From Flavobacterium sp. BFFFF2 (GTDB lineage Bacteria; Bacteroidota; Bacteroidia; Flavobacteriales; Flavobacteriaceae), in NCBI GenBank assembly GCA_002256385.1, contig NKJD01000001.1:124001-188000 (forward strand): a stretch of 64,000 bases of DNA, in the 5' to 3' direction. Positions 51,754-61,402 of this stretch are shown piece after piece. The notes beneath the pieces were generated by a model that was not told the origin of the DNA, searched no databases, and saw only the letters and a program-made list of their open reading frames with translations. The translations under genes and the position numbers were made by a program. Position 1 is the stretch's first letter. Every line of letters begins with the position of its first letter.

Positions 51754-52536
51754 ATGAAAAAACAGCACTTTATAATTTTAACCCTGTTGCTAGGTTTCGC
51801 AATCCAAGCGCAAACAGCAGGAGCACTCACCTTTACATTCACAAATCCAATGCATTCTACGGGTAATTATGAAACGAATGGCCGGTATGCTTTAGCCGTG
51901 TGGATTGAAACACAAAGTGGTACGTTTATAAAAACAAAAATTCGCTATTGGGGAACCAAAACAAACGATCATTTGGGAACTTGGAAAACAAAAGCAACTA
52001 GTAATACAACCGATGCAGTAACAGGTTCCACTTCAACAAATTTTGCAGCCAAAACCATTACCTGGGATGGAAAGAATGTGAGTGGAACAGTGAATGGCAC
52101 CTTGGTGGCTGATGGGGCCTACCGTGTGTGCATCCAAGAATGCTGGGGGCACGCAACCGCCACGGTAACGCGCTATTTCAATTTTACCAAAGGCCCAACA
52201 GCTGATGTGCAAACCCCAGCAGCTGATGCCAATTTTACCAATATTTCATTAAATTGGCAACCTACGCTTGATACGCCAAGCACCGAAAATTTGCCACAGT
52301 TTACGGTATTTCCAAATCCTTCGAAAGGTATTTTTACGATTAATACCAAAAATGACATTAAAACGATTCGGGTATTTAATATCAATGGAGCAGTTGTTTA
52401 CGACGAAACCATCACTGAACCAGCAGCAATTGAATTAAACAAAACCATCGATTTGTCAAATGTGGCTCCTGGTGCCTACATCATGGAGTTAAGCAATCAA
52501 TACGGAACACAAACTGAAAAAATAATGAAAGAGTAG
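51754..52536 (+). CDS. DUF2271 protein with T9SS C-terminal sorting domain, 260 aa
   Basis: Signal peptide (MKKQHFIILTLLLGFAIQAQ) precedes a DUF2271 domain (about residues 22-150: YALAVWIETQSGTFIKTKI, YWGTKTNDHLGTW, ADGAYRVCIQECWGH). The T9SS type A sorting domain spans 185-260 (FTVFPNPSKGIFTINTKN, IRVFNINGAVVYDE, PGAYIMEL). It is exported through the Sec and then the T9SS pathway. DUF2271 relatives are linked to flavin-associated or thiamine-linked surface redox loci in other bacteria, but nothing here confirms that. Confidence 0.88.
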   Translation: MKKQHFIILTLLLGFAIQAQTAGALTFTFTNPMHSTGNYETNGRYALAVWIETQSGTFIKTKIRYWGTKTNDHLGTWKTKATSNTTDAVTGSTSTNFAAKTITWDGKNVSGTVNGTLVADGAYRVCIQECWGHATATVTRYFNFTKGPTADVQTPAADANFTNISLNWQPTLDTPSTENLPQFTVFPNPSKGIFTINTKNDIKTIRVFNINGAVVYDETITEPAAIELNKTIDLSNVAPGAYIMELSNQYGTQTEKIMKE

Positions 52537-52561
52537 TTCTTTCAAAATAAATATGTAGAAG

Positions 52562-52586
52562 AAACCGCCTAATGGCGGTTTTTTTT
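52562..52586 (+). terminator. Terminator after the DUF2271 gene
   Basis: Stem AAACCGCC / GGCGGTTT, loop TAAT, then a T-run. Confidence 0.9.
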
Positions 52587-52632
52587 GTGCTTTAAAATAT
52601 GAAATAGAAACCCTATTTTAAACAAACCTTAT

Positions 52633-52640
52633 TATATTTG
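52633..52640 (+). promoter_or_regulatory. -7 box (TATATTTG) of the DUF4199-glycosyltransferase operon
   Basis: It matches TAnnTTTG, 21 nt before the ATG at 52662. No clear -33 box. Confidence 0.55.
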
Positions 52641-52661
52641 TCCGTTAAAACAATTTCGTTT

Positions 52662-53192
52662 ATGAGCAAACCTACTTCACCGGCCAAGTCTACTTTTCCA
52701 TTTGCATTTTTGTTTGGCGTCATCATGATGTTGGAACTCATTTTGTCCTATATTTTGGCGTTAAATGCCACTCAAAAGTGGTATGGAATTAGCATTAATT
52801 TGTTAAACTATCTCGTTTTACCTTTTGTATTTTGTTTGATGAATGCCCGTCAATTTAGAAACCAAATCAATAATGGATATATTTCATTAGGGCAAACAAT
52901 TAAAATTGGTGTTAGTTTGTGCGTATTGGCAGGTTTAATTGCAAGTATATTTTCGGTTATTTTCAATTACCTGGTGCCCGAATTTATGGAAGAAATGTAC
53001 CGTTCGATGAGCAAAGTCATGCACGAACAAAAGCCGCCGCTTACAGAGGAACAAATTGAAATGGGTATTTCAATGACCAAAAAATTTCAGAACCCTTTGA
53101 TTTTAATCCCTTTAGGAATGGTCATGTATTCGTTCATTGGTTTGGTTCACGGCACCATTGTTGGTCTGATTGTACGCACAGAAAAAAAATAA
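52662..53192 (+). CDS. DUF4199 membrane protein, 176 aa
   Basis: Four predicted membrane helices (FAFLFGVIMMLELILSYILA, INLLNYLVLPFVFCLMNARQ, IGVSLCVLAGLIASIFSVIF, LILIPLGMVMYSFIGLVHGT) around an amphipathic loop. This is the DUF4199 architecture, found next to this glycosyltransferase in many Bacteroidota. Its stop is directly followed by the glycosyltransferase start. Function unknown; a link to lipid or glycan transfer at the membrane is inferred. Confidence 0.88.
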   Translation: MSKPTSPAKSTFPFAFLFGVIMMLELILSYILALNATQKWYGISINLLNYLVLPFVFCLMNARQFRNQINNGYISLGQTIKIGVSLCVLAGLIASIFSVIFNYLVPEFMEEMYRSMSKVMHEQKPPLTEEQIEMGISMTKKFQNPLILIPLGMVMYSFIGLVHGTIVGLIVRTEKK

Positions 53193-54167
53193 ATGACAAA
53201 GCCATTAGCCGCATCTATGGAGCTTTCCATTGTTATACCATTACTTAATGAACAAGAATCATTGCACGAATTGCACGATTGGATTGTTCGGGTCATGGTA
53301 CAGAACGGATTTACCTACGAAATTTTATTTATTGACGATGGCAGCACCGACCAATCATGGGATGTGATTGCCGAATTGTCTGCAAAAAACCCAGCCGTGA
53401 AGGGCATACGGTTTTTGAAGAACTTTGGCAAATCGCAGGCTTTGCACGCTGGTTTTGAGCGCGCATTGGGCCAAGTGGTAATTACCATGGATGCCGATTT
53501 GCAAGACAATCCAGAAGAAATTCCTGATTTGGTTCGGATGATCCGCGAAGAAAAATACGATTTGGTGTCGGGCTGGAAAAAAGTCCGTTACGACTCGGTA
53601 GTAGGTAAAAATATTCCTTCTAAATTATTCAATTGGGCTGCGCGCAGAACATCGGGCGTACAACTCAATGATTTCAATTGTGGGCTCAAAGCATACTCTA
53701 ATGTGGTCATCAAAAACATTGAAGTATCTGGAGAAATGCACCGTTATATTCCTGTGTTGGCCAAAAATGCTGGATTCTCCAAAATTGGCGAAAAAGTGGT
53801 GCAACACCAAGCCCGCAAATATGGCGAATCTAAATTCGGCATGAACCGATTTGTCAATGGCTTTCTGGACCTGATCACCATTTGGTTTTTGTCGCGTTAT
53901 GGCAAACGCCCCATGCACTTGTTTGGCGCAGCTGGCGTCATCATGTTTATCATCGGTTTGTTGTCAACGGGCATCATCATTGCTTTAAAACTCATTAAAT
54001 TGTATTCGGGTTACCACACCATTTTGGTGGCGAACAACCCGCTTTTTTATATTGCATTAACCACCATGATTATTGGTACCCAACTTTTTTTAGCTGGCTT
54101 TTTGGGCGAAATTATTTTACGGACCAAATCAAACGAGGCGCGCTACAAAATTGCCGAAGAACTTTAA
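53193..54167 (+). CDS. Family 2 glycosyltransferase, DPM1/ArnC-like, 324 aa
   Basis: The cytosolic GT-A domain shows LSIVIPLLNEQESL, LFIDDGSTDQSW (DDGS), MDADLQDNPEEIPD (DxD-like) and DLVSGWKKVR. C-terminal to it are two membrane helices (GAAGVIMFIIGLLSTGIIIA, IALTTMIIGTQLFLAGFLGE). The type transfers a sugar from a nucleotide donor to a polyprenyl-phosphate. The start could be 53193, contiguous with the previous stop, or Met9 at 53217. Confidence 0.9.
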   Translation: MTKPLAASMELSIVIPLLNEQESLHELHDWIVRVMVQNGFTYEILFIDDGSTDQSWDVIAELSAKNPAVKGIRFLKNFGKSQALHAGFERALGQVVITMDADLQDNPEEIPDLVRMIREEKYDLVSGWKKVRYDSVVGKNIPSKLFNWAARRTSGVQLNDFNCGLKAYSNVVIKNIEVSGEMHRYIPVLAKNAGFSKIGEKVVQHQARKYGESKFGMNRFVNGFLDLITIWFLSRYGKRPMHLFGAAGVIMFIIGLLSTGIIIALKLIKLYSGYHTILVANNPLFYIALTTMIIGTQLFLAGFLGEIILRTKSNEARYKIAEEL

Positions 54168-54188
54168 AACATTTCAAAACCACCAAAT

Positions 54189-55910
54189 ATGGAATTGACT
54201 ATTGATCAGAAAATTGCCGAGTGGATGACACCGGTGTTCGATGCCGAAACGCATGAAGCTATCAAAGCGTTGCAATTGAACAACCCCAAAGAACTACAAG
54301 AAAGCTTTTATAAAAATTTAGAATTTGGCACAGGCGGCATGCGCGGTGTCATGGGTGTGGGCACCAACCGCATCAATCGGTATACGTTGGGTAAAAACAC
54401 CCAAGGCCTTTCCAATTATTTGTTGCAATCATTTGCGGGCGAGCAAATTAAAGTGGTGATTGCTTTTGATTGCCGCCACCAAAGCGATACCTTGGCACAA
54501 GTAGTGGCCAACGTTTTTTCGGCCAACGGCATTCTGGTGTACTTATTTGAATCATTGCGCCCTACCCCCGAATTATCTTTTGCTTTAAAACATTTACAAT
54601 GCCATGCAGGCATCGTGTTAACCGCTTCGCACAATCCGCCTGAATACAACGGATATAAAGTATATTGGCAAGATGGCGGCCAATTGGTTCCGCCACAAGA
54701 TGCGGAGATTATTCGCGAAATTGAGTCATTGCAGTATGCCAGCATTCGTTTTGATGCGAAACCTGAACTCATTACCACCATTGGTACGGAAGTGGACGAA
54801 GCGTTCATTAAATCGACGCTTGACAATGCCGGATTTAACACGCCGATAGCAGCCCGACAAGCTTTAAAAATTGCCTATACGCCTTTGCATGGCACATCTG
54901 TAAAATCTATTCCGCATGTGCTAGAACGAGCTGGTTACAACCAAGTGGCCATCGTGGAAGAACAAGCCGTTCCAAATGGCGACTTCCCAACCGTAGCCTC
55001 GCCGAATCCAGAAGAGCCTGCTGCCTTGACGATGGCTTTGGCTTTGGCCGAAAAAAACCAATCTGACATTGTCATTGGCACGGACCCCGACGCCGACCGC
55101 TTGGGCGTGGCTGTTCGGAATATGGCTGGTGAAATGGTCCTGTTAAACGGCAACCAGAGTATGATTTTAATGACGGCCTTTCTATTGAAACAGTGGAAAT
55201 TGGCAGGAAAAATAAATGGCAAACAGTTTATCGGATCAACGATTGTATCCACGCCAATGATGTTTGATTTGGCAGATGCTTACGATGTGGAATGCAAAGT
55301 GGGCCTTACGGGCTTCAAATGGATTGCCAAAATGATTAAAGACTTTCCAGAACAAGAATTTATTGGCGGTGGCGAAGAAAGTTTCGGATTTATGGTAGGT
55401 GATGCCGTGCGCGATAAAGACGCGGTGGGCGCGACCTTATTAATTTGCGAAATGGCAGCACAAGCCAAAGCAGCGGGCAGTTCATTGTACGAAGAATTAC
55501 TACAATTGTATGTGGAATTTAAATTCTACAAAGAATACCTGATTTCCATTACCAAAAAAGGCATCGAAGGCGCGCAAGAAATTGTGCAAATGATGAAAGA
55601 TTTACGCGAAAATCCTTTGGAATCAATCAACGGGCAACGGGTGGTTTGCATTGAAGATTACCAACAATCAACAGTCAGAAACATGATGGAAGGAAGCACC
55701 GAACCATTGGTTATTCCAAAATCGAATGTATTGATTTATTACTTGGAAGATGGTACCAAAATTTGCGCCCGTCCAAGCGGCACCGAACCTAAAATTAAAT
55801 TTTATTTTAGTGTGAATGCCCCACTTGAGTCAATTGAACAAGCCGCGGTGGTTGAAGCAACGTTAGATGCCAACATTGATGCCATCGTAGCCGAAATGAA
55901 ATTATATTAA
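54189..55910 (+). CDS. Phosphoglucomutase/phosphomannomutase-type phospho-sugar mutase, 573 aa
   Basis: An alpha-D-phosphohexomutase converting hexose 1- and 6-phosphates through a phosphoserine. The active Ser lies in TASHNPPEYNGYK (about residues 142-154). The metal loop is GTDPDADRLGV, the sugar-specificity loop GGGEESFGF, and the phosphate-binding loop RPSGTEPKIKFY. At 573 aa it is the longer PgcA/PGM2-type, common in Firmicutes and Bacteroidota. It probably supplies activated sugars to the adjacent glycosyltransferase. TAATG couples it to the ABC exporter. Confidence 0.92.
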   Translation: MELTIDQKIAEWMTPVFDAETHEAIKALQLNNPKELQESFYKNLEFGTGGMRGVMGVGTNRINRYTLGKNTQGLSNYLLQSFAGEQIKVVIAFDCRHQSDTLAQVVANVFSANGILVYLFESLRPTPELSFALKHLQCHAGIVLTASHNPPEYNGYKVYWQDGGQLVPPQDAEIIREIESLQYASIRFDAKPELITTIGTEVDEAFIKSTLDNAGFNTPIAARQALKIAYTPLHGTSVKSIPHVLERAGYNQVAIVEEQAVPNGDFPTVASPNPEEPAALTMALALAEKNQSDIVIGTDPDADRLGVAVRNMAGEMVLLNGNQSMILMTAFLLKQWKLAGKINGKQFIGSTIVSTPMMFDLADAYDVECKVGLTGFKWIAKMIKDFPEQEFIGGGEESFGFMVGDAVRDKDAVGATLLICEMAAQAKAAGSSLYEELLQLYVEFKFYKEYLISITKKGIEGAQEIVQMMKDLRENPLESINGQRVVCIEDYQQSTVRNMMEGSTEPLVIPKSNVLIYYLEDGTKICARPSGTEPKIKFYFSVNAPLESIEQAAVVEATLDANIDAIVAEMKLY

Positions 55911-57748
55911 TGGATCAGAATCTATTGAGAATTATCCCTTTTGTTAAACCCTACAAAAGGCATGTTATTTTAAACATTACATACAATACGTTGTATGCCT
56001 TGTTTAGCACTATTTCTATGTTGACCTTGTTGCCAATGCTAGAAGTATTGTTTAAAAATAACCAAATTATTACCGACAAACCTGTTTGGCACCAATGGAC
56101 CGAAATCGGTTCTTATAGCAAAGACCTGCTGTATTACTATATGTCACATTTGCAAAATGACGACAATTGGGGTCCTCAATACGCTTTGCTATTGGCAGTT
56201 AGTTTGGTTATTATTACTTTTTTATTCAAAAATTTATTTAGTTACTTAGCATCTTACCACATCACCCACCTTAAAAATGGCGTATTAAGTAAATTGCGCA
56301 TTACCATGTATAACAAAATCATTGGTTTGCCCATCCCCTATTTTTCGGAGAAACGCAAAGGCGATTTAATGGCGCGTATGTTAGGTGATTTAGCAGAGGT
56401 TCAAAATTCGTTTTTTTCCATATTGGAATTAATTATTAAAGAACCGCTGACCATCGTTTTTTCGATTGTAGCCATGCTCAATATCAGCCTGAAGCTGACG
56501 CTGTTTGTTTTTGTGTTTATTCCGATTTCAGGCTTGGTAATTTCAAGAATTGGCAAAACACTAAAAGCCAAGTCGTTGAGGGCCCAACAAGAAAGCGGCC
56601 TATTGATATCGTTGGTCGAAGAAACGTTAAGTGGACTTAAAGTGGTGAAAGGCTACAATGCTGAAACCATTTTCAAAAACAGGTTTAACGACTTGGTTCA
56701 GCGCATTTTGAATTTATCCAATGCCATTGGAAACAAAAACAATTTGGCCTCGCCGATGAGTGAATTTTTAGGCATCGTAACAATTGCTGTTTTACTTTGG
56801 TATGGGGGGAATTTGGTGTTGGTAGACAAAACACTAGATGGGTCATTATTTATTGTGTACATGAGTCTGGCATATAATATTTTAACGCCTGCCAAATCCA
56901 TTTCAAAAGCATCTTATTCCGTTAAAAATGGGATGGCTGCTGCCGAAAGGGTTTTTGAGGTATTGGAAGTTGAAAACTCAGTCCCCGAATCAGCAGACGC
57001 CATTGAATTACCTGCGTTTTCCGACTGTATTACCATGGACCACGTGTCATTTAAATATGAAAGTGACTGGGTATTACGTGACTTTAACTTAAAAATTCCG
57101 CGCGGGAAAACAGTCGCATTGGTAGGTCAATCGGGAAGTGGAAAAAGCACGATTGCCAATCTTTTAACTCGTTTTTACGACATACAAGAAGGCGGCATTT
57201 ATGTGGATGGACACCCAATTACTTCAGTGAAAGCTGAGTCTTTGCGCAAACAAATTGGTTTGGTTACGCAAGAATCTATTTTGTTTAATGATTCGATCAA
57301 AAACAATCTATTAATTGGAAAACCCGATGCCACAGACGATGAAATCTGGGAAGCATTAAAAATTGCCAATGCACATGACTTTGTGCAAGATATGGCCGAT
57401 GGCATTTTTACCAATATTGGTGAAAGTGGCGGAAAATTGTCGGGCGGTCAAAAACAACGTTTGTCCATTGCGCGTGCGGTGTTAAAAAACCCACCGATTA
57501 TGATTTTGGACGAAGCCACCTCGGCTTTAGACACGGAAAGCGAGCGTTTGGTTCAGGATGCTTTAGAAAAAATGATGTTAAACCGAACTTCAATAGTTAT
57601 CGCGCACCGTTTGTCTACTATTCAGAAAGCCGACTTAATTGTGGTGATGAAAAAAGGGAAAATTGTGGAACAAGGCACTCATGCCGAATTGTTGGCGCGC
57701 GAAGGGGCTTATGCCCGTTTAGTCCAATTGCAAACTTTAGAACAATAA
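55910..57748 (+). CDS. ABC exporter, fused permease-ATPase (MsbA-like), 612 aa
   Basis: Six membrane helices fill the first about 340 residues, with an unusually long first periplasmic loop (residues about 55-95). The ATPase domain has Walker A ALVGQSGSGKSTIANLL, signature KLSGGQKQRLSIARAVL and Walker B IMILDEATSALD. Homodimeric exporters of this type flip lipids or lipid-linked glycans, or expel drugs. Given the glycosyltransferase and mutase upstream, a lipid or glycolipid cargo is inferred. It shares one base with the mutase stop. Confidence 0.92.
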   Translation: MDQNLLRIIPFVKPYKRHVILNITYNTLYALFSTISMLTLLPMLEVLFKNNQIITDKPVWHQWTEIGSYSKDLLYYYMSHLQNDDNWGPQYALLLAVSLVIITFLFKNLFSYLASYHITHLKNGVLSKLRITMYNKIIGLPIPYFSEKRKGDLMARMLGDLAEVQNSFFSILELIIKEPLTIVFSIVAMLNISLKLTLFVFVFIPISGLVISRIGKTLKAKSLRAQQESGLLISLVEETLSGLKVVKGYNAETIFKNRFNDLVQRILNLSNAIGNKNNLASPMSEFLGIVTIAVLLWYGGNLVLVDKTLDGSLFIVYMSLAYNILTPAKSISKASYSVKNGMAAAERVFEVLEVENSVPESADAIELPAFSDCITMDHVSFKYESDWVLRDFNLKIPRGKTVALVGQSGSGKSTIANLLTRFYDIQEGGIYVDGHPITSVKAESLRKQIGLVTQESILFNDSIKNNLLIGKPDATDDEIWEALKIANAHDFVQDMADGIFTNIGESGGKLSGGQKQRLSIARAVLKNPPIMILDEATSALDTESERLVQDALEKMMLNRTSIVIAHRLSTIQKADLIVVMKKGKIVEQGTHAELLAREGAYARLVQLQTLEQ

Positions 57749-57764
57749 TTATAATTTATATATC

Positions 57765-58706
57765 ATGTCAGATCCTATTATATCTTGTTTAATCATCGGC
57801 TCAGGGCCTGCGGGTTACACCGCCGCCATTTATGCAGCACGTGCCAATATGAATCCGGTGCTTTATCAGGGCATGCAACCCGGAGGCCAATTGACCACCA
57901 CCAATGAAGTAGAAAATTTCCCGGGATATCCTGATGGCGTTACTGGCCCCGAAATGATGGTGCAACTGCAAGCGCAAGCACAACGTTTTGGCACCGATAT
58001 CCGTGATGGCTGGGTGACTAAAGTTGATTTTTCAGGAGCTGTTCACAAGGTTTGGATCAATGACACCTTGGAATTACATGCCAAAACAATCATCATTTCA
58101 ACCGGTGCAACAGCCAAATACCTTGGTTTGCCATCAGAACAACACTATTTACAATTGGGCGGCGGGGTTTCCGCTTGTGCCGTGTGCGATGGCTTTTTTT
58201 ACCGCAACCAAGAAGTAATCATTGTGGGTGCTGGTGATTCGGCCTGCGAAGAAGCCCACTATTTGTCAAAATTGTGCAAAAAAGTGACCATGTTGGTCAG
58301 AAGTGCCCAATTCCGTGCGTCAAAAATCATGGAAACCCGTGTGCGCAACACCGAGAATATTGACATTTTACTACATACCGAAACACTGGAAGTACTGGGT
58401 GACGGCCAAGTGGTAACAGGTGTGCGCGTATTAAACAAAACTACTGGAATAGAAGCTGAAATTGCCGCTACTGGCTTTTTCGTGGCCATTGGACACCAAC
58501 CCAATACCGCCATTTTTAAAGACTACCTCCAATTAGATGAAACAGGCTACATCATCAACCAAACGGGCACCACCAAAACCAATGTGGCGGGTGTGTTTGT
58601 TGCTGGCGATGCAGCCGATCATGTGTACCGACAAGCTATTACAGCGGCAGGCACGGGTTGTATGGCGGCATTGGATGCGGAGCGGTATCTGGCGGCGATG
58701 GAGTAG
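57765..58706 (+). CDS. trxB: Thioredoxin-disulfide reductase
   Basis: An FAD/NADPH enzyme reducing thioredoxin in the cytosol. The FAD site is CLIIGSGPAGYTAAIYAARA (residues 6-25), followed by QPGGQLTTTNEVENFPGYPD. The redox pair is CAVCDGFF (about residues 137-144). The NADPH site is IIVGAGDSACEEAHYL, and the C-terminal FAD loop is GVFVAGDAADHVYRQAITAA. 313 aa is typical. It follows the ABC exporter by 16 bp. Confidence 0.96.
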   Translation: MSDPIISCLIIGSGPAGYTAAIYAARANMNPVLYQGMQPGGQLTTTNEVENFPGYPDGVTGPEMMVQLQAQAQRFGTDIRDGWVTKVDFSGAVHKVWINDTLELHAKTIIISTGATAKYLGLPSEQHYLQLGGGVSACAVCDGFFYRNQEVIIVGAGDSACEEAHYLSKLCKKVTMLVRSAQFRASKIMETRVRNTENIDILLHTETLEVLGDGQVVTGVRVLNKTTGIEAEIAATGFFVAIGHQPNTAIFKDYLQLDETGYIINQTGTTKTNVAGVFVAGDAADHVYRQAITAAGTGCMAALDAERYLAAME

Positions 58707-58713
58707 TTGGTTT

Positions 58714-59215
58714 GTTTCAGGTTTTGCTTCGCACCGTTCGTCCCTGCGGGCCTCGGGTCAGGTTTCAGGTTTCAGGTTTCAGGTTTCAGGTTTCAGGTTT
58801 CAGGTTTCAGGTTTCAGGTTTGAGATTACATAGATTTCCCTTTTTGAGGCGAGCTAAAGCTCGTGTACCTGAAGCCCACTGGGCTTCCTCCTCTATATAT
58901 CATATGCACGGTTCGTCCCTACGGTCCTCTGGTCAGGTTTCAGGTTTCAGGTTTGTTGAAACGAGCTAAATCTCGGTCGGAGTAATTGTTTTTTGATTTG
59001 CGAACTGAAGTTCGCTTTCCGGAAGTCCACTGGGCTTTTATCACTGTTCGCTACGTACAATTCGGACTTTGGCCTATTTGCTTGAATGCCCAGATAGCAA
59101 TAGTGATCGGATCGACTGAGAAAAACTGTTTTCTACGAGCTACTTCCTTAATACGATTGAAGGATTGAAAAAAAAAAAAAAAAACCTGAAAATTTAAACT
59201 TTAAACCTGAAACAA
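58714..59215 (+). repeat. Composite intergenic repeat, two successive copies
   Basis: Copy 1: core ACCGTTCGTCCCTGCGGG with CCTCGGGTC (58732-58758), about nine GGTTTCA heptads (to 58820), hairpin 1 CGAGC / GCTCG, loop TAAA (58850-58863), hairpin 2 GAAGCCCACTGGGCTTC (58871-58887), then a second core (58909 on). Copy 2: hairpin 1 GCGAAC / GTTCGC, loop TGAA (59000-59015), hairpin 2 GAAGTCCACTGGGCTTT (59022-59038, G-T pairs), core remnant near 59060. A 15-A run precedes the next gene. Confidence 0.85.
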
Positions 59216-59220
59216 ATAGA

Positions 59221-60315
59221 ATGAACAAACTACTATTTACCATTCTTCTTGTCCCCTTTTGTGCCTTTTCACAAAATAAATTAAGCAGCATTTATCAGCT
59301 GCCTGAGGCGTTTCCAACAAAAATGAGTAAGGCGAAGTTGTTTATTCAAAAAACCACTTCGCCTTATTTAATTTATAACCTCATTGCGGGTGGGAATTCG
59401 GCGGGTCAGCAAAATTTTCAATTCAAAATTCAAGAAAAGAATCCGCTACAATTTGAATTGCCTTTTACAGATGGGATCCGCATTGACTGTGTTGATTTTA
59501 AAACGAAATTGCCCGTTAATCAAAATACTTTTTATGTTGATTATCTGTTTGAATACTTAAAATATAAAAATGATTTTACGCTGACAAAACAGACTTTCAG
59601 CCCATTCTCCTATTTTGACTTAGCCGTAAAATACCAGGATCTTTCACAAAAAGAGGTCATTGCAAAAATATATTTGAATTTGTTGGCCAAAGTTCCTGAA
59701 AACAATAGATTTCAATTCATTTTGGATGAAATTCAAAAGAAACATCCGTTGCCGAAAACAAAAGCGGCATCAGCCCTATTTGGATCGGATGAAGCAGATT
59801 TAAGTACCGAAGACAAAGCAGAACGAATCTCCGAATTTTTATCGGAACAGCTTGACACCGATTTAAACGCCATTTTGTACCAATGTTTTATCGAAAAAAA
59901 GGCCGATGAGCAGTCATTTAACAATGTAAAGTTCTTGTTTGATGCCAATATCATCGCAGAGATCGATGAATTGTTCAAGCAAAAGATAATAATTAATTTT
60001 AATAGGAACGCAGTATTGGTGTTACATGAAAAATTTGGAACAACGCTGAATGGACAAAAAATAACCATTGAACGCGTTAATTGCACCCTCGATTTCAAAG
60101 AAGAAAAATTGTTGATTGACATGGTAAGCAACACTCCAGTCGATTTGCAACTTAAAAAATCACACTTACCATCAACTAAAACCATCATTACAAACAATAC
60201 GATTCGGACGGACCATTTTAGCATCGTTATTTCGGCTAGTGGTACTCAATTATTGATTGAAAAGAAATTCACTTTAGAGAAATATGTTGTTGAGATTGAA
60301 AAATTGAAAGATTGA
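59221..60315 (+). CDS. Hypothetical secreted protein, 364 aa
   Basis: Signal peptide MNKLLFTILLVPFCAFSQ is followed by a large soluble region with no recognisable motif. It alternates beta-rich parts (PYLIYNLIAGGNSAGQQNFQ, VDYLFEYLKY) and a central helical part (TEDKAERISEFLSEQLDTDL). The C-terminal strands are amphipathic but do not end like a barrel. Probably periplasmic. It is bounded by composite repeats on both sides, so it appears to be its own unit. No family recognised. Confidence 0.65.
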   Translation: MNKLLFTILLVPFCAFSQNKLSSIYQLPEAFPTKMSKAKLFIQKTTSPYLIYNLIAGGNSAGQQNFQFKIQEKNPLQFELPFTDGIRIDCVDFKTKLPVNQNTFYVDYLFEYLKYKNDFTLTKQTFSPFSYFDLAVKYQDLSQKEVIAKIYLNLLAKVPENNRFQFILDEIQKKHPLPKTKAASALFGSDEADLSTEDKAERISEFLSEQLDTDLNAILYQCFIEKKADEQSFNNVKFLFDANIIAEIDELFKQKIIINFNRNAVLVLHEKFGTTLNGQKITIERVNCTLDFKEEKLLIDMVSNTPVDLQLKKSHLPSTKTIITNNTIRTDHFSIVISASGTQLLIEKKFTLEKYVVEIEKLKD

Positions 60316-60515
60316 AGAATTGAAAGATTTGAAATTTGAGATTTGAGGTTTGAAATTTGAGGTTTGAAGTTTGAGATTTGAAAAAACTATTGCCTAATGG
60401 CTGTTGCCTATTGCTTTTTTTTGATTGAAAGATTGACCCGAGACCCGCAGGGGCGAACGGTCCAAAGGAAAACTTGAAACTTGAAACTTTAAACTTTAAA
60501 CTTTAAACTCTGAAT
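60300..60515 (-). repeat. Composite repeat, inverted: octads, core and heptads
   Basis: GATTGAA/TTTGAGGT octads (60303-60385), the phrase around CTATTGCCTAATGGC also seen near 26050, core GACCCGAGACCCGCAGG plus GGCGAACGG (60434-60461; CCC TGC GGG foldable), then AACTTGA/ACTTTAA heptads. Its end overlaps the 3' end of the DUF2520 gene. Confidence 0.8.
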
Positions 60516-61250
60516 AGAATCCGACATTTCCTGATAAATGAGTTGCCATTGCGGGTTATCGATCAAAGATAGATGTCTGTCTATCGTTTTTTGATCGTGC
60601 CGAATGGCTGGTCCAGTTTGTGCTTGCACGGGATCAAGCGTTTTGATTTTTTCGGCCGTTTCTTCAATCAAGGGACGCAGAATATCAAAGGGTAGTGATT
60701 GTTCTTTACACAACTTTTGAGCAATGGCGTAGCAATGATTGACAAAATTGCAGCTAAAAACGGCAGCTACATGCAAATGTTGTCGAAGTTCAAAGGTTGA
60801 TTCGTACTGAATGGGACTTAATTCTTTGGCCAGACTTTTTAAAAGAGGCAAATCTTCTGAAAATTCCGTCTCTACAAACAACGGAACTTGATCAAATTGA
60901 ACCACTCGATTTTTTGAAAAGGTTTGCAACGGATATAGCACCCCACGCCGCATGGAATCAGGCAGTACTTGCCAAGGCAAACTACCCGAAGTATGAACCA
61001 CCAGCTTGCTTGCTGGTAAATCCTTTGCGGCCAGGGCCACTTGGTCGTCGTTTACCGCAACAATAAAAACACAATCTGTTTCATTAAAAACATCTTGAGA
61101 TGATAAGTAGCAGGTAGGGTAAAAGTCAGAACTCTTGTTTATACCATGTGGAGAATGATAGCCAATTAAATCAAAGTCAGTTGCGTTTAGGAACTGTTTT
61201 GCTAGGTGAAAGGCCACATTACCTGAACCAATGATGATTATTTTTTGCAT
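60489..61250 (-). CDS. Rossmann-like and DUF2520 domain protein, 253 aa
   Basis: The N-terminal Rossmann domain begins KIIIIGSGNVAFHLAKQFLN (GxGxxxxH type). DUF2520 follows from about residue 130 (FELRQHLHVAAVFSCNFVNH, IARPLIEETAEK-like as LRPLIEETAEKIKTL, QTGPAIRHDQKTIDRHLSLI). The fold resembles ketopantoate/pyrroline-5-carboxylate reductases, so an NAD(P)-dependent oxidoreductase is likely but unproven. The last codons run into the heptad array, and the final residues (SIQSLKFKV) may have been reshaped by it. Confidence 0.9.
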   Translation of the reverse strand: MQKIIIIGSGNVAFHLAKQFLNATDFDLIGYHSPHGINKSSDFYPTCYLSSQDVFNETDCVFIVAVNDDQVALAAKDLPASKLVVHTSGSLPWQVLPDSMRRGVLYPLQTFSKNRVVQFDQVPLFVETEFSEDLPLLKSLAKELSPIQYESTFELRQHLHVAAVFSCNFVNHCYAIAQKLCKEQSLPFDILRPLIEETAEKIKTLDPVQAQTGPAIRHDQKTIDRHLSLIDNPQWQLIYQEMSDSIQSLKFKV

Positions 61251-61402
61251 GCTGCTAAATTATATAATTCTTTAAAAAAAAACTGCTTTGTTAGGTATCT
61301 TTCAAAGAATGTGACTATCACAATTAAATAAATATTAATTACATATAAATTTTAAAATAGTAACTTGCACCCACAAACAAAACCAACGAACAAACCAACA
61401 CT

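Noticed and set aside
58537..58969. Plus-strand open frames ending in VSGFRFQVSGFRFQ repeats after trxB
   Set aside because: They are out of frame with trxB and then run through the GGTTTCA heptads. No coding character outside the array.
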